In this document: in pieces, positions 26,567-36,272 of the stretch
Numbering within the stretch: the first letter of the stretch is position 1
Layout of the letters: each line of letters opens with the position of its first letter
Source: Prado023 sp963788325
GTDB taxonomy: Bacteria > Actinomycetota > Actinomycetes > S36-B12 > CAIYMF01
Length of the DNA: 64,000 nt
Assembly (NCBI GenBank): GCA_963788325.1
Contig: CAWBGJ010000015.1
Location: 506,243-570,242, forward strand
Reading direction: 5' to 3'
Translations under genes and position numbers: made by a program
Notes under the pieces: generated by a model
What the model saw: only the letters and a program-made list of their open reading frames with translations
Databases searched by the model: none
What the model was told of the DNA's origin: nothing

Positions 26567-26962
26567 ATGGACTTCAATGCCGGCAGCTTCTGGGACGTGC
26601 TCCTGTGGAGCCTGTTCTTCTTCATCTGGATCGCGTTCATCTTCGTCTGGGTCCGTTGCGTCTTCGACATGTTCGGCGACCACACTCTCGGCGGCTTCGC
26701 CAAGACCCTCTGGGCGCTCTGCTTCATCTTCTTCGCGCCCCTGACCACGCTGGTCTACCTGATCGCCCGCGGCAAGAGCATGCAGGAGCGCTCGATGCAG
26801 CAGATGGCCGATGCCAAGGCGCAGCAGGATCAGTACATCCAGCAGGTGGCGGGCTCGAGCAAGTCCGCGGCCGACCAGATCGCGGACGCCAAGGGCCTCC
26901 TCGACTCGGGCGCCATCAACCAGCAGGAGTTCGACGCGCTCAAGGCCAAGGCCCTGGCCTGA
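26567..26962 (+). CDS. Small membrane protein with SHOCT domain
   Basis: A 131-residue protein. Residues 9-32 (WDVLLWSLFFFIWIAFIFVW) and 46-66 are two transmembrane helices of the cardiolipin-synthase-N-like type. A charged, Gln-rich helix follows. The last ~30 residues match the SHOCT motif: LLDSGAINQQEFDALKAKAL. SHOCT modules are thought to mediate oligomerisation; the function of this family is unknown. The ATG at 26567 has GAAAGG upstream. A strong terminator follows at 26994. Confidence 0.8.
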   Translation: MDFNAGSFWDVLLWSLFFFIWIAFIFVWVRCVFDMFGDHTLGGFAKTLWALCFIFFAPLTTLVYLIARGKSMQERSMQQMADAKAQQDQYIQQVAGSSKSAADQIADAKGLLDSGAINQQEFDALKAKALA

Positions 26963-26993
26963 GTCACGCGCGACCTGCCTCGGCTGGTCGCAT

Positions 26994-27031
26994 CGCAGGG
27001 GCCCTGGACGGCAACCTCCGGGGCCCCTGCG
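26994..27031 (+). terminator. Rho-independent terminator after the SHOCT gene
   Basis: CGCAGGGGCCC (26994-27004) pairs perfectly, 11 base pairs, with GGGCCCCTGCG (27021-27031) around a 16-base loop and is followed by CGTTTC. It lies between converging genes and may also stop pxpC transcription from the other side. Confidence 0.75.
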
Positions 27032-27035
27032 CGTT

Positions 27036-27893
27036 TCAGCCGAGCTGCCCGATCCGAAGGATGACCGGTTCCACGGTCGCGGGCGGACCGGTCACCGGCA
27101 GGAGCTCGAGACGATCTCCTGGCGCCACGTGCGCCCATCGAGACAGGTCCGCCGTGGCGACCACCCCGGCGATCGGATAGCCACCCATCGTCCCGGCGTC
27201 CGGGCCGAGCAGCATCCAGTCCCCCGCCGGCAGCACCTGGAGCGCACCGGGCAGCACACCCACGGAGAGCAGCTCCCGCCCAGCCACATGGCCCACACCA
27301 ATGCGCGCGTCGGGGCGCAGTCGCACTCCGATCCGCGAGGTGTCGCGCACCTCCACCATCGTGCGCTCAAGGGCCAGGTGGGGGCCCGCGACGACGCGGA
27401 CCGGACCACCGACCAGGGGGACAGTCGCAACATCGCCGACCGTGTCCGCCACCGGGAACCGACTGGTCGCGATCCGCTGACCGACCCGTACAGGCGGGGG
27501 CCCCAGCCCGTCGAGCACCGAGGTTGACCGAGATCCCAGGACCGGCTCAGGCCGCAGCCCGCCGGCGACGGCCAGATACAGCCGACCCTGCGCCTCCAAC
27601 TCCAGCAGCGCACCCGCCGCCACCTCCACCGCCGTCCAGAGCGGTGCTGGGCGCCCGTCGATCCAGGCCAGCCCCTGGCCCGTGACGGCTGCGACCATGC
27701 GGGTCCCGGCGCGCAGGACCACCCGGCCAACGACCTCAAGGCAGGCCTCACGTGGGTCCCCGCCGACCAGGGCAGTGCCCACCGCGTGGGCGGTGCGATC
27801 GAACGCCCCCGACGCGGGCACCCCGCTGGCCAGGTGCGCTCGACCCTGGTCCTGGAACAGCGCCGAGCCGGCAAGGGCCACGACCTCGATCAC
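27036..27893 (-). CDS. pxpC: 5-oxoprolinase subunit C (biotin-dependent carboxyltransferase-like, KipA)
   Basis: A 285-residue KipA/AHS2-fold protein. With PxpA and PxpB it forms the ATP-dependent 5-oxoprolinase that opens the pyroglutamate ring to glutamate. Landmarks are FQDQGRAHLASGVPASGAFD at the N-terminus, LYLAVAGGLRPEPVLGSRST in the middle, RIGVRLRPDARIG, and DWMLLGPDAGTMGGYPIAGVV. The GTG at 27893 overlaps the stop of the upstream fusion gene (GTGA). Despite the family name it carries no biotin site. Confidence 0.88.
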   Translation of the reverse strand: MIEVVALAGSALFQDQGRAHLASGVPASGAFDRTAHAVGTALVGGDPREACLEVVGRVVLRAGTRMVAAVTGQGLAWIDGRPAPLWTAVEVAAGALLELEAQGRLYLAVAGGLRPEPVLGSRSTSVLDGLGPPPVRVGQRIATSRFPVADTVGDVATVPLVGGPVRVVAGPHLALERTMVEVRDTSRIGVRLRPDARIGVGHVAGRELLSVGVLPGALQVLPAGDWMLLGPDAGTMGGYPIAGVVATADLSRWAHVAPGDRLELLPVTGPPATVEPVILRIGQLG

Positions 27894-29344
27894 GGGCCCA
27901 CCTCGCGGAAGCGGACCAGGTCGCCGAGGGCGAGCAGCGCAGGTGGTTCAGCCCGTGCATCGAACAGGTCGGCGTCGGTGCTCCCCAGCAAGTGCCACCC
28001 ACCCGGGGAGGCGGATGGGTAGACCGCGCACATCCCCGCGGCCAGGGCCACAGACCCAGCCGACACGCGCGGCCTCGGGTCGTCCCTGCGCCCGATCGCG
28101 TCGAACAGGGGATCGGCGCAGGTCAAGTAGCCGAACCCCGGCGAGAATCCCACAGCCGCCACGGTCCACGTGGTCGCCGAGTGGCGCCGGACGACTTCCT
28201 GCGCGCTGACGCCGACGGCGCGCGCCAGGTCGGCAAGGTCCGCGCCGTCATAGCGCACGTCCAGTGTGTGGCTCCGCGTGCCCAGCGCACCGTGGCGGGC
28301 CACAGAACCCAGTGCCGCACTGCTGGCCAACTCGTCGCCGACCTGCGCAGGGTCAGGCCGGTCCGCCGGTCGATCGAAGACCATCAGGACGCTGGCCACG
28401 CCGGCGACCACCTGCGCACCCGGCCAGCGGGCGCGTGCTGCGCCAGCGACCCTGAGCACCCAGGCCGTCCGCGGCCGACTGGGCCCGAGCGGCTCGAGCA
28501 GCACGGCCCGGTCACCGAACGGCACGGCCCGCAGCTGGAGCCGCGCGAGGTGGGGCACCTGGGTGCGAGGTGCACGATCAGCGCGCACCTGCCAGCCTGC
28601 AGCAACCAGGGCGCCGTGGACCGCACCCGCCGCGCCGAGCGCATCGGGGGTGTCCCCATGCACGCACAGGGTGTCGACGGCCACCTCGAGACGCTCCCCC
28701 TCGACGGACCGGACGCTGCCCGACGCGAGGTCCAGGGCTTGGCCGACCATGCCCTCGAGCGAGTCGTGGAGGTCACCGGGCTGCCCTCGAGCCACCAGGT
28801 GTCCCGACGCCGCGTACCCACGGTCGACGAATCCCTCGCAGATTATCCGGACCCCCGCGGCCCGGGCCCGCTCGGCGAGGCGCCCGTGAGGTTGGGTCAT
28901 CACCGCCACTGGGTAGCCCAGCAGCTCCCCGACCCGGTGCACCGCGTCGAGCACGACCTCGGCGGCGAGTGCGTCGTACACAGCCTCGTTGTAGAGCGAT
29001 CCGTGCGCCTTGACGTGGGTCAGCACGGCGCCCGAACGCTCCACCGCCCGGGCCACGTCCAGGCACTGTTCCACGAGGTCCCGGGTGAACTCAGCCCGTC
29101 CGCCGAGATCCGCCCGAAGAGCGTGCAGGTGCGAGGCACGTCCGAATCCCGGCCGGTCGCGGTAGGACGGGTGCGCCCCCACCGAGACCCCGCGGGCAAC
29201 GGCCATCGCGACAGCCCGCGCCAGAACCGACCCCCCTCCTGCGTGAGCGCCCGTAGCGATGTTGGCCGTGGTCACGATCCTCAGCAGCGCCTCGTCGTCA
29301 CCGACTCCCTCGCCGAGGTCAGCGTTGAGGTCGATCACACGCAT
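27890..29344 (-). CDS. PxpA-PxpB fusion: LamB/YcsF domain joined to KipI/allophanate hydrolase subunit 1 domain
   Basis: One 484-residue frame contains two proteins that are normally separate. Residues 1 to about 255 are PxpA (LamB/YcsF): MRVIDLNADLGEG, HAGGGSVLARAV, VSVGAHPSYRDRPGFGR, HVKAHGSLYNEAVYD, EGFVDRGY, and VDTLCVHGDTPDAL. From about 268 to the end is PxpB (KipI): VPFGDRAVLLEP, then AVGFSPGFGYL, PRVSAGSVALAAG, and SPGGWHLLGS. No stop or internal start context separates them; the linker is about 12 residues. The PxpA part has variants (ATGAHAGGG for the common ACGFHAGDP; KAHG for KPHG). The ATG at 29344 has an excellent GGAGGAG site. With pxpC overlapping, the whole 5-oxoprolinase is encoded by two genes. 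Confidence 0.88.
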   Translation of the reverse strand: MRVIDLNADLGEGVGDDEALLRIVTTANIATGAHAGGGSVLARAVAMAVARGVSVGAHPSYRDRPGFGRASHLHALRADLGGRAEFTRDLVEQCLDVARAVERSGAVLTHVKAHGSLYNEAVYDALAAEVVLDAVHRVGELLGYPVAVMTQPHGRLAERARAAGVRIICEGFVDRGYAASGHLVARGQPGDLHDSLEGMVGQALDLASGSVRSVEGERLEVAVDTLCVHGDTPDALGAAGAVHGALVAAGWQVRADRAPRTQVPHLARLQLRAVPFGDRAVLLEPLGPSRPRTAWVLRVAGAARARWPGAQVVAGVASVLMVFDRPADRPDPAQVGDELASSAALGSVARHGALGTRSHTLDVRYDGADLADLARAVGVSAQEVVRRHSATTWTVAAVGFSPGFGYLTCADPLFDAIGRRDDPRPRVSAGSVALAAGMCAVYPSASPGGWHLLGSTDADLFDARAEPPALLALGDLVRFREVGP

Positions 29345-29476
29345 GTCGCTGGCTCCTCCTGCCTCGGCCCGGCCGCGGGGTCCGGCCAGCATCGCGGACC
29401 TTCGCCGGTCGGGCAACGTGTGGCACCCCGAGAGTTCCGATCAGGGCACCGGCCTTGCTCCATCCGGGCGACCACC

Positions 29477-29488
29477 TACCGACGAGTA
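29477..29488. promoter_or_regulatory. Possible operator-like site between the 5-oxoprolinase and diguanylate cyclase genes
   Basis: TACCGACGAGTA matches the site upstream of etfB (TACCCGCGAGTA) at ten of twelve positions. It lies 27 bases before the GTG of the GGDEF protein in the divergent spacer. A shared regulator is possible, but two short matches in 64 kb could be chance. Confidence 0.25.
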
Positions 29489-29514
29489 GCCGCAGATGGC
29501 CGTAGGGTCACCTC

Positions 29515-31179
29515 GTGGCCGCCACCGAGCACGTGAGCAGTCCCGGGGTACACCCCGGGGCCACGCCCGAGGCTGGAGTCCCCGGGTGGGTCATCCAGTC
29601 CCACGGGGCCGCAGCCGTCGGCGCCGCCGTGCTCGACGACCAGGGCAGGCTCCTGTGGGCCAACGCGGCCCTCGAAGCGCTCTCCCAGACGCCGGCCGAC
29701 CAGCTCGTGGGTCGCCGCCTGCCCGATCTGGTGACCTCCCCGGATCGCGCCCAGATGGAGCAGGCGCTGGCCACACTGGGACCCGAGCACATGACGGTCG
29801 CACAGGTTCGGGGGCCCCAGCCGGGCACCTGGCTGCACATCTCCTTGAGCCTGATGCCGCGGCACGGTGATACCGGCCCCGCCGTCCTGCTCCAGGCGGT
29901 CGACATCACTGAGTCCGTTCAGGCCCAGCATTCGCTGGAGGTCATGAGCCGCAACGTTCTCGACGTGGTCGCGCTGGTCGACTCGCAGGGCATCATCACC
30001 TGGGCCTCCCCCTCGATCGCCGCGGTGCTCGGTCGGGACCCGGAGTCGCTGATCGGCCGCGAGCTGGTCGTCCTCGTGGCCCAGGACGATGTGGTCGGGT
30101 ACGCCGATGCTCTGGCCGGCGCCGAGCCCGGCATGGAGACGATCACCCGCACCGTGCGGATGCGCGCCGCCTCTGGGGCCTTCCGGTACATGTCGGTGAC
30201 CGCCCGTCCGGTCCCGGACAACGGCACCGGACCGCATACCGCCGTCGCGATGCGCGACGTGACCGAGGAGCTGCGGGCCAAGCGCGAGCTCGCCCGCAGC
30301 GAGGAGCAGTTCCGCATGGCGATGCTCGGCGCGCCCGAGGGCATGGCGGTGACGGACTCCCAGGACCGCATCGTGCAGGTCAACCCTGCGCTGTGCGAGT
30401 TGCTCGGCACCTCAGGCTCAGCACTGATCGGTCATCGGTTCCGCGAGTTCATCGCACCCGAGGAGCGCGAATCGGTCGACCAGTGGCGTGAGCGACTGCT
30501 CCGCGGCAACTCATCGATCGAGCGCAGCCAGCACCGGCTGGTCAACAAGGCCAACGAGGTCTGGGTGGACCACTCGGTGGGCATCATGCGCGATGACCTC
30601 GGCAATCCCGCGCTGTTCGTCCACCAGTTCGCCGACCGGACTGCAGCGCGACGCCTCGAGGCCGACCTGACCTACCGCGCGAGCCACGACCTGCAGACGG
30701 GCCTGGCCAACAAGGAGTCCCTGCGCACACGGCTGACCCAGCGGCTGGGACTGTCTTCGAACTCAGATGAGACAGTCGGGGTCCTGTTCTGCGACATCGA
30801 CAACCTCAAGCCGATCAACGACCGCTACGGCCACCTGATCGGCGACGCAGTCATCTCAGCCGTGGCCAACCGCCTGGAACGCGCGGTGCGTCGCCAGGAC
30901 GAGGTGGCCCGCTACGGCGGTGACGAGTTCTTCATCGTCCTGGATCACTGCGCCTCCGTCGAGGAGCTGGCGGTGGTGGCGCGCAATGTGCAGGCCGCCG
31001 CGACCCACCCGGTCGAGACTCCGGGGGTATCCGTGGACGTGAGCATCTCGGTGGGCGCCGTGCTCGCCGAGGGCAGCGCCGAGACCGACGAGGCCCTGCG
31101 GCGAGCCGACGAGGCGCTCTACCGGGCCAAGCGCCAGGGCGGCAACCGCATCTGCGTCGAGGGCCTGGAGAACTGCTGA
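29515..31179 (+). CDS. Diguanylate cyclase with three PAS domains (PAS-PAS-PAS-GGDEF)
   Basis: A 554-residue soluble protein. Three PAS-type sensor domains lie at about 22-135, 140-255 and 262-375; the last has the conserved pattern PEGMAVTDSQDRIVQVNPAL. The GGDEF domain (about 385-545) has an intact active site in ARYGGDEFFIV and the magnesium site FCDIDNLKPIND. The RRQD five residues before GGDEF fits the RxxD inhibitory site for c-di-GMP, so product inhibition is expected. The likely activity is making c-di-GMP in response to a signal sensed by the PAS domains; no cofactor residue is obvious. The start is GTG at 29515. The next gene downstream is a second c-di-GMP enzyme. Confidence 0.9.
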   Translation: MAATEHVSSPGVHPGATPEAGVPGWVIQSHGAAAVGAAVLDDQGRLLWANAALEALSQTPADQLVGRRLPDLVTSPDRAQMEQALATLGPEHMTVAQVRGPQPGTWLHISLSLMPRHGDTGPAVLLQAVDITESVQAQHSLEVMSRNVLDVVALVDSQGIITWASPSIAAVLGRDPESLIGRELVVLVAQDDVVGYADALAGAEPGMETITRTVRMRAASGAFRYMSVTARPVPDNGTGPHTAVAMRDVTEELRAKRELARSEEQFRMAMLGAPEGMAVTDSQDRIVQVNPALCELLGTSGSALIGHRFREFIAPEERESVDQWRERLLRGNSSIERSQHRLVNKANEVWVDHSVGIMRDDLGNPALFVHQFADRTAARRLEADLTYRASHDLQTGLANKESLRTRLTQRLGLSSNSDETVGVLFCDIDNLKPINDRYGHLIGDAVISAVANRLERAVRRQDEVARYGGDEFFIVLDHCASVEELAVVARNVQAAATHPVETPGVSVDVSISVGAVLAEGSAETDEALRRADEALYRAKRQGGNRICVEGLENC

Positions 31180-31212
31180 CCGATGCCTCTGCGCATCCGG
31201 GGCGAAAGGATC

Positions 31213-31261
31213 TTGTGCACGAGTCGATGATCGGTTACCGTGCGCAATGAGTCGATGACTC
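31213..31261 (+). promoter_or_regulatory. Promoter and palindromic operator upstream of the GGDEF-EAL gene
   Basis: TTGTGC (31213-31218) and TACCGT (31236-31241) are 17 bases apart, a plausible housekeeping promoter. The ten bases GAGTCGATGA occur at 31221-31230, inside the spacer, and again at 31249-31258, where they extend into a perfect palindrome GAGTC-GAT-GACTC (31249-31261) just past the expected start of transcription. Two sites flanking the -10 in direct orientation suggest repression by a DNA-binding protein, unidentified. Confidence 0.5.
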
Positions 31262-31286
31262 TCTGGATAGGGAGGAGCAGTCAGCC

Positions 31287-33440
31287 GTGCAGGCCAGCCT
31301 CTCCCGCGCCCGATTTCCCGCCCTGTTCGTGGTCGGATGGACACTGAGTGTTGCCCTCGGCTGGACCTTGGCCGCGGTGGCCGTGATCCACCTGCAGGAC
31401 CTGTCCGTCAACCGGGCGGACGACCTCGCGCCGCTGCTCACGCTGGCGGCGCTGGTGTTCATCGCCGAGTTGCGCCCGCTGGTCATGACCCAGATCGAGG
31501 GCGACCCGATCTCGATCTCCTGGGCGTTCATCTTCGCCGCGCTCTACATCTGGGGACCGTGGCCGGCCCTGGTCCTGATCGCCGGCGCAGTGATGACCAG
31601 TGAGCTCGTCGCGGGCAAGGCCGCCTGGAAGTTCGCCTTCAACGTGGGGCAGTACACGCTCTCGGTCGGGGCGGCCGCCCTGGTGCTGCACCTCGGGGGC
31701 TGGTGGCCCGAGCCCGGGCAACCGGCGCCCCTCGACGTCATCTCGCTGGCGGACTTCGCCCTCGTCGCCGTGGCCTGGCTGGCCTACCACCTGGTGAACC
31801 TGGCGCTGGTGGCCTGCGTCGCCACGCCCGAGCAGTCCTGGTGGGATTCGCTCAGGGAGGAGTTCTGGTTCTACACGACCTCCACCTTCGCCGTGCTGGC
31901 CCTGTCTCCACTCGTCGCGGTCGTGGCCGTGGCCGACCCCGACTCCTGGATGCTTCTGCCCCTGCTCCTGGTGCCCCTCCTGGCCCTCGAACGCCAGTCA
32001 CAGCTCTCCCAGGAGCGCGAGCACCGCGCGATGCACGACCCGCTGACCGGGCTGCCCAACCGCCGGCTGCTCGCCCAGCGGATCGATGCCGGACTGGCCC
32101 GACCGTCCCGGACGGGTCGGCACCTGGTCGTCCTGCTCCTGGACCTCGACTCGTTCAAGAACGTCAACGACGGCCTCGGCCACGGGGTCGGCGACGCGCT
32201 GCTTGTCGACGTTGCCCGTCGGTTGGCCAGCATCATGACCCCGGGCGACACCCTGGCCAGGTTCAGTGGCGACGAGTTCGCCATCGTCTGCCCGGCAAGC
32301 AGCGACCAGGACGTGGTGAACCTCGTCGAACTGATCCGCCACGCCCTGGCCACCCCGTTCCATGTGGGCGATCTCGAGATCGCGGTGACAGCCAGCATCG
32401 GGGTGGCACCGGCTACCCCTGGGGCGACCGCCCAGTCGATGCTCCGCGAAGCCGACGCGGCCATGTACCGGGCCAAGGATGCCGGCCGCGATCAGGCCGC
32501 CCTGTTCCGCCAGGAGATGCACGATGCGGCCACCGCCCGCCTCGGTGACCAGTTGGGCCTGCGCCGAGCGCTGGAGCGCGATGAACTCGTGGCGCACTTC
32601 CAGCCCGTGGTGGACCTGTGCACCGGCGAGCCCCTCGGCGTCGAGGCGCTGATCCGCTGGCAGCACCCCGAACGTGGCCTCCTGGGCCCGGACCAGTTCG
32701 TCGGGATGGCCGAGGAGACGGGCCTGATCCTGCCGGTCGGGGCCTGGATGCTCGACCACGCACTGAGCACGTTGCAGCGCTGGCGTCGCGAGATTCCCGG
32801 CAGCCAGGACCTGTGGGTGGCGGTCAACCTGTCCGCCCGACAGTTGACCGACCCCGACCTGCTGCACAAGGTGAGTCGGGCCCTGGCCGAGTCCGGAGTG
32901 CCTGCTGGGCACCTGCACCTGGAGATCACCGAGACCGCGGTGATGCGCTCCCACGAGGCGTCCACGGCCACCCTCGACGCGCTGCGCCACCTCGGGGTGC
33001 ACCTGATCATCGACGACTTCGGCACCGGCTACTCCTCGCTGGCCAGGCTCAAGCGCCTGCCGGTGACCACGCTCAAGGTGGACCGCTCGTTCGTCGACGG
33101 GCTGGGTCGGGACTCCTCGGACCTGTCCATCGTCGACGCGATCATCAAGATGGCCGAGTCCCTGACCCTCAAGGTGATCGCCGAGGGCGTGGAGACGCGC
33201 GAGCAGCTGGAGATCTTGCACACCCTGGGTGCCCGGATGGGTCAGGGCTACCTCTGGTCGCGGCCGCTGCCCGCCGATGCCCTCGCGCACTGGCTGGCAC
33301 CGAGTGCGACGGCAGCCCTCGCCGCACCGCCGGTGGCCCGCGCCAGGATCGGTGCTGACACCTCGTGGGCAGGGCCGTCGGCGGTCCTTGCCAGCACCTG
33401 CGATCAGGCCCGTGCGGGCGTGCGCACCTCGATCAGCTAG
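31287..33440 (+). CDS. Membrane GGDEF-EAL protein (c-di-GMP synthesis/degradation)
   Basis: A 717-residue protein with seven or so transmembrane helices in residues 1-235 (MASE-like sensor), then GGDEF (about 245-410) and EAL (about 420-670) domains. The cyclase loop is FSGDEF in place of GGDEF, without an RxxD inhibitory site before it. The EAL domain keeps all metal and catalytic motifs: EALIRW, VNLSARQL, LEITETAVM, IIDDFGTGYSS, LKVDRSFVDGL, IAEGVET and GQGYLWSRP. A working phosphodiesterase is therefore likely; cyclase activity is uncertain. The GTG at 31287 follows a GGGAGGAG site. It stands 107 bases behind the PAS-GGDEF gene, with its own promoter candidate. Confidence 0.92.
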   Translation: MQASLSRARFPALFVVGWTLSVALGWTLAAVAVIHLQDLSVNRADDLAPLLTLAALVFIAELRPLVMTQIEGDPISISWAFIFAALYIWGPWPALVLIAGAVMTSELVAGKAAWKFAFNVGQYTLSVGAAALVLHLGGWWPEPGQPAPLDVISLADFALVAVAWLAYHLVNLALVACVATPEQSWWDSLREEFWFYTTSTFAVLALSPLVAVVAVADPDSWMLLPLLLVPLLALERQSQLSQEREHRAMHDPLTGLPNRRLLAQRIDAGLARPSRTGRHLVVLLLDLDSFKNVNDGLGHGVGDALLVDVARRLASIMTPGDTLARFSGDEFAIVCPASSDQDVVNLVELIRHALATPFHVGDLEIAVTASIGVAPATPGATAQSMLREADAAMYRAKDAGRDQAALFRQEMHDAATARLGDQLGLRRALERDELVAHFQPVVDLCTGEPLGVEALIRWQHPERGLLGPDQFVGMAEETGLILPVGAWMLDHALSTLQRWRREIPGSQDLWVAVNLSARQLTDPDLLHKVSRALAESGVPAGHLHLEITETAVMRSHEASTATLDALRHLGVHLIIDDFGTGYSSLARLKRLPVTTLKVDRSFVDGLGRDSSDLSIVDAIIKMAESLTLKVIAEGVETREQLEILHTLGARMGQGYLWSRPLPADALAHWLAPSATAALAAPPVARARIGADTSWAGPSAVLASTCDQARAGVRTSIS

Positions 33441-33540
33441 GTCGACCCGCCGCGCTGCCGGGATCCTCGGCGCGTGCTGGTTCTCGGCAGGGGTCACCAC
33501 GCCCTGGCCCCGCGGACTCAAGCGTGGTGCACACTCGGCC

Positions 33541-33602
33541 GATATCCAATTGTGACCGATTGATAGCACATAGTCACCGCGGTCCCCCAAGGGAGTACTC
33601 CC
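33541..33602 (+). promoter_or_regulatory. AT-rich candidate promoter region and 12-base palindrome upstream of the TasA-like gene
   Basis: The 185-base spacer before 33626 has one AT-rich stretch (about 33541-33572), the likeliest promoter place, although no good -10/-35 pair stands out. Downstream, GGGAGTACTCCC (33591-33602) is a perfect palindrome 24 bases before the ATG. It could be an operator or a small leader hairpin covering the ribosome site region. Confidence 0.35.
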
Positions 33603-33625
33603 ACCCCACAGAGAGGCACAGCATC

Positions 33626-34282
33626 ATGGAAGAGACCCGCAGGCGGCGCTTCACCCGGGCCGCCGCAATCCCGATCGGCCTGCTGGCCTCGGGGGCCCTT
33701 GTGTTCGCCGGTTCCCAGTCGGCCTTCACTGCGACGACCGACAACACCGGGAATACCTGGACGGCGGGCAAGGTGCTGCTGAAGAACAACGGCGCCAAGG
33801 CCACCGCGGTGTTCGATGTCAACAGCACGCCGGCAGCCTTCCCGGCCACTGGTGGGGGGACCAACCTGAGCATCAAGCCCGGTAGTTCGGGATCGAAGTG
33901 CATCGTCGTCGAGAACACCTCGACCCTCGACGGTGAGGTGAGGTTCTTCGCCACCAACGTGGGCGGCGCCACCAACTCCCCGGGTACCGATGCACTCACC
34001 ACTCAGCTACTCGTCAAGGTCGACTTCGCCGCGGGGCAGTATCTGGGATGCGCTTCGTTCCCTGCAACGTCGACGAACGTCTTCGGTGGCGCATCCGGCG
34101 GCCTGCTGAGCGCGATCCCCGCCACATGGGCCCTCGCGCAGGGCTCGATCTGGTCGCCGACCGGTGCCTCGGTTTCCACCGGCACCTACAAGGTCACCTG
34201 GTCGCTGCCGAGCAACGCGACCAACGCCGTGCAGGGCGGGACAGCCACGGCCGACTTCAACTGGGAGATCCAGAACACCTGA
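33626..34282 (+). CDS. TasA/camelysin-like secreted protein with SipW-type signal
   Basis: A 218-residue exported protein. The signal has an Arg-rich start (ETRRRRFTRAAA), a hydrophobic core (IPIGLLASGALVFAG), and the junction SQSAFTATTDNTGNTWTAG, which resembles the Ala/Phe/Thr-rich cleavage and N-terminal motif of SipW-dependent substrates such as TasA. The mature part is rich in Thr, Gly, Ser and Asn, with a predicted beta-sandwich character and two Cys (KCIVVE and LGCAS) that may form a disulfide. It lies next to a SipW-like peptidase, the expected processing enzyme. Fibre formation is an inference from the family. The ATG at 33626 is preceded by GAGAGG. Confidence 0.75.
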   Translation: MEETRRRRFTRAAAIPIGLLASGALVFAGSQSAFTATTDNTGNTWTAGKVLLKNNGAKATAVFDVNSTPAAFPATGGGTNLSIKPGSSGSKCIVVENTSTLDGEVRFFATNVGGATNSPGTDALTTQLLVKVDFAAGQYLGCASFPATSTNVFGGASGGLLSAIPATWALAQGSIWSPTGASVSTGTYKVTWSLPSNATNAVQGGTATADFNWEIQNT

Positions 34283-34296
34283 TCCGGGTTCGCGGG

Positions 34297-34338
34297 GGGA
34301 GGGTGGGAGGGCCGGGGGGCCGGCCCTCCCACCCTCCC
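34297..34338 (+). terminator. Perfect 19-bp hairpin between the TasA-like gene and the signal peptidase fusion
   Basis: Positions 34297-34315 pair without mismatch with 34320-34338 around a GGGG loop; the arm reads GGGAGGGTGGGAGGGCCGG. It stands 15 bases after the TasA-like stop and 37 bases before the next ATG. It should end or strongly reduce transcription, so that the small secreted protein is made in excess over the peptidase. There is no T-run. Confidence 0.8.
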
Positions 34339-34374
34339 GTGAGGCCTGGGTGACTCTGCGCGAGAGGGGTGCTG

Positions 34375-36048
<1,674 letters not shown>

Positions 36049-36272
36049 CCCCAGAGGCCCGCCCCGGTCGGCGTGGCGAGCCGACTCGGAATGTGACGTG
36101 GGCAACACCGGGTTTCGACTTCTGGCTGCCCGGGCAGGCAGTATGGGCAAGCCCGGACCCGATCAGCGGCCCAGCGCCGCACCACGTGGCCCTCATCACG
36201 GCCCCGTACCCGCGATCGATGAACAGGACATGCACCGGGCTCCATCCGTCGTCTCGAGGAAGGTCCGCAGCC

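Noticed and set aside
33552..33577. GTGAC-N16-GTCAC inverted repeat as a regulator site for the TasA-like gene
   Set aside because: Five-base arms at this spacing are expected by chance, and it does not fit the BldD consensus or another site I know.
31998..33590. 530-codon minus-strand frame opposite the GGDEF-EAL gene
   Set aside because: Antisense reading of conserved GGDEF and EAL motifs; no independent similarity.
36049..36272. Possible c-di-AMP (ydaO-type) riboswitch before the secreted SH3 gene
   Set aside because: Actinobacterial wall hydrolases often have one, but I could not find the conserved ydaO core sequence blocks in the 224-base leader.
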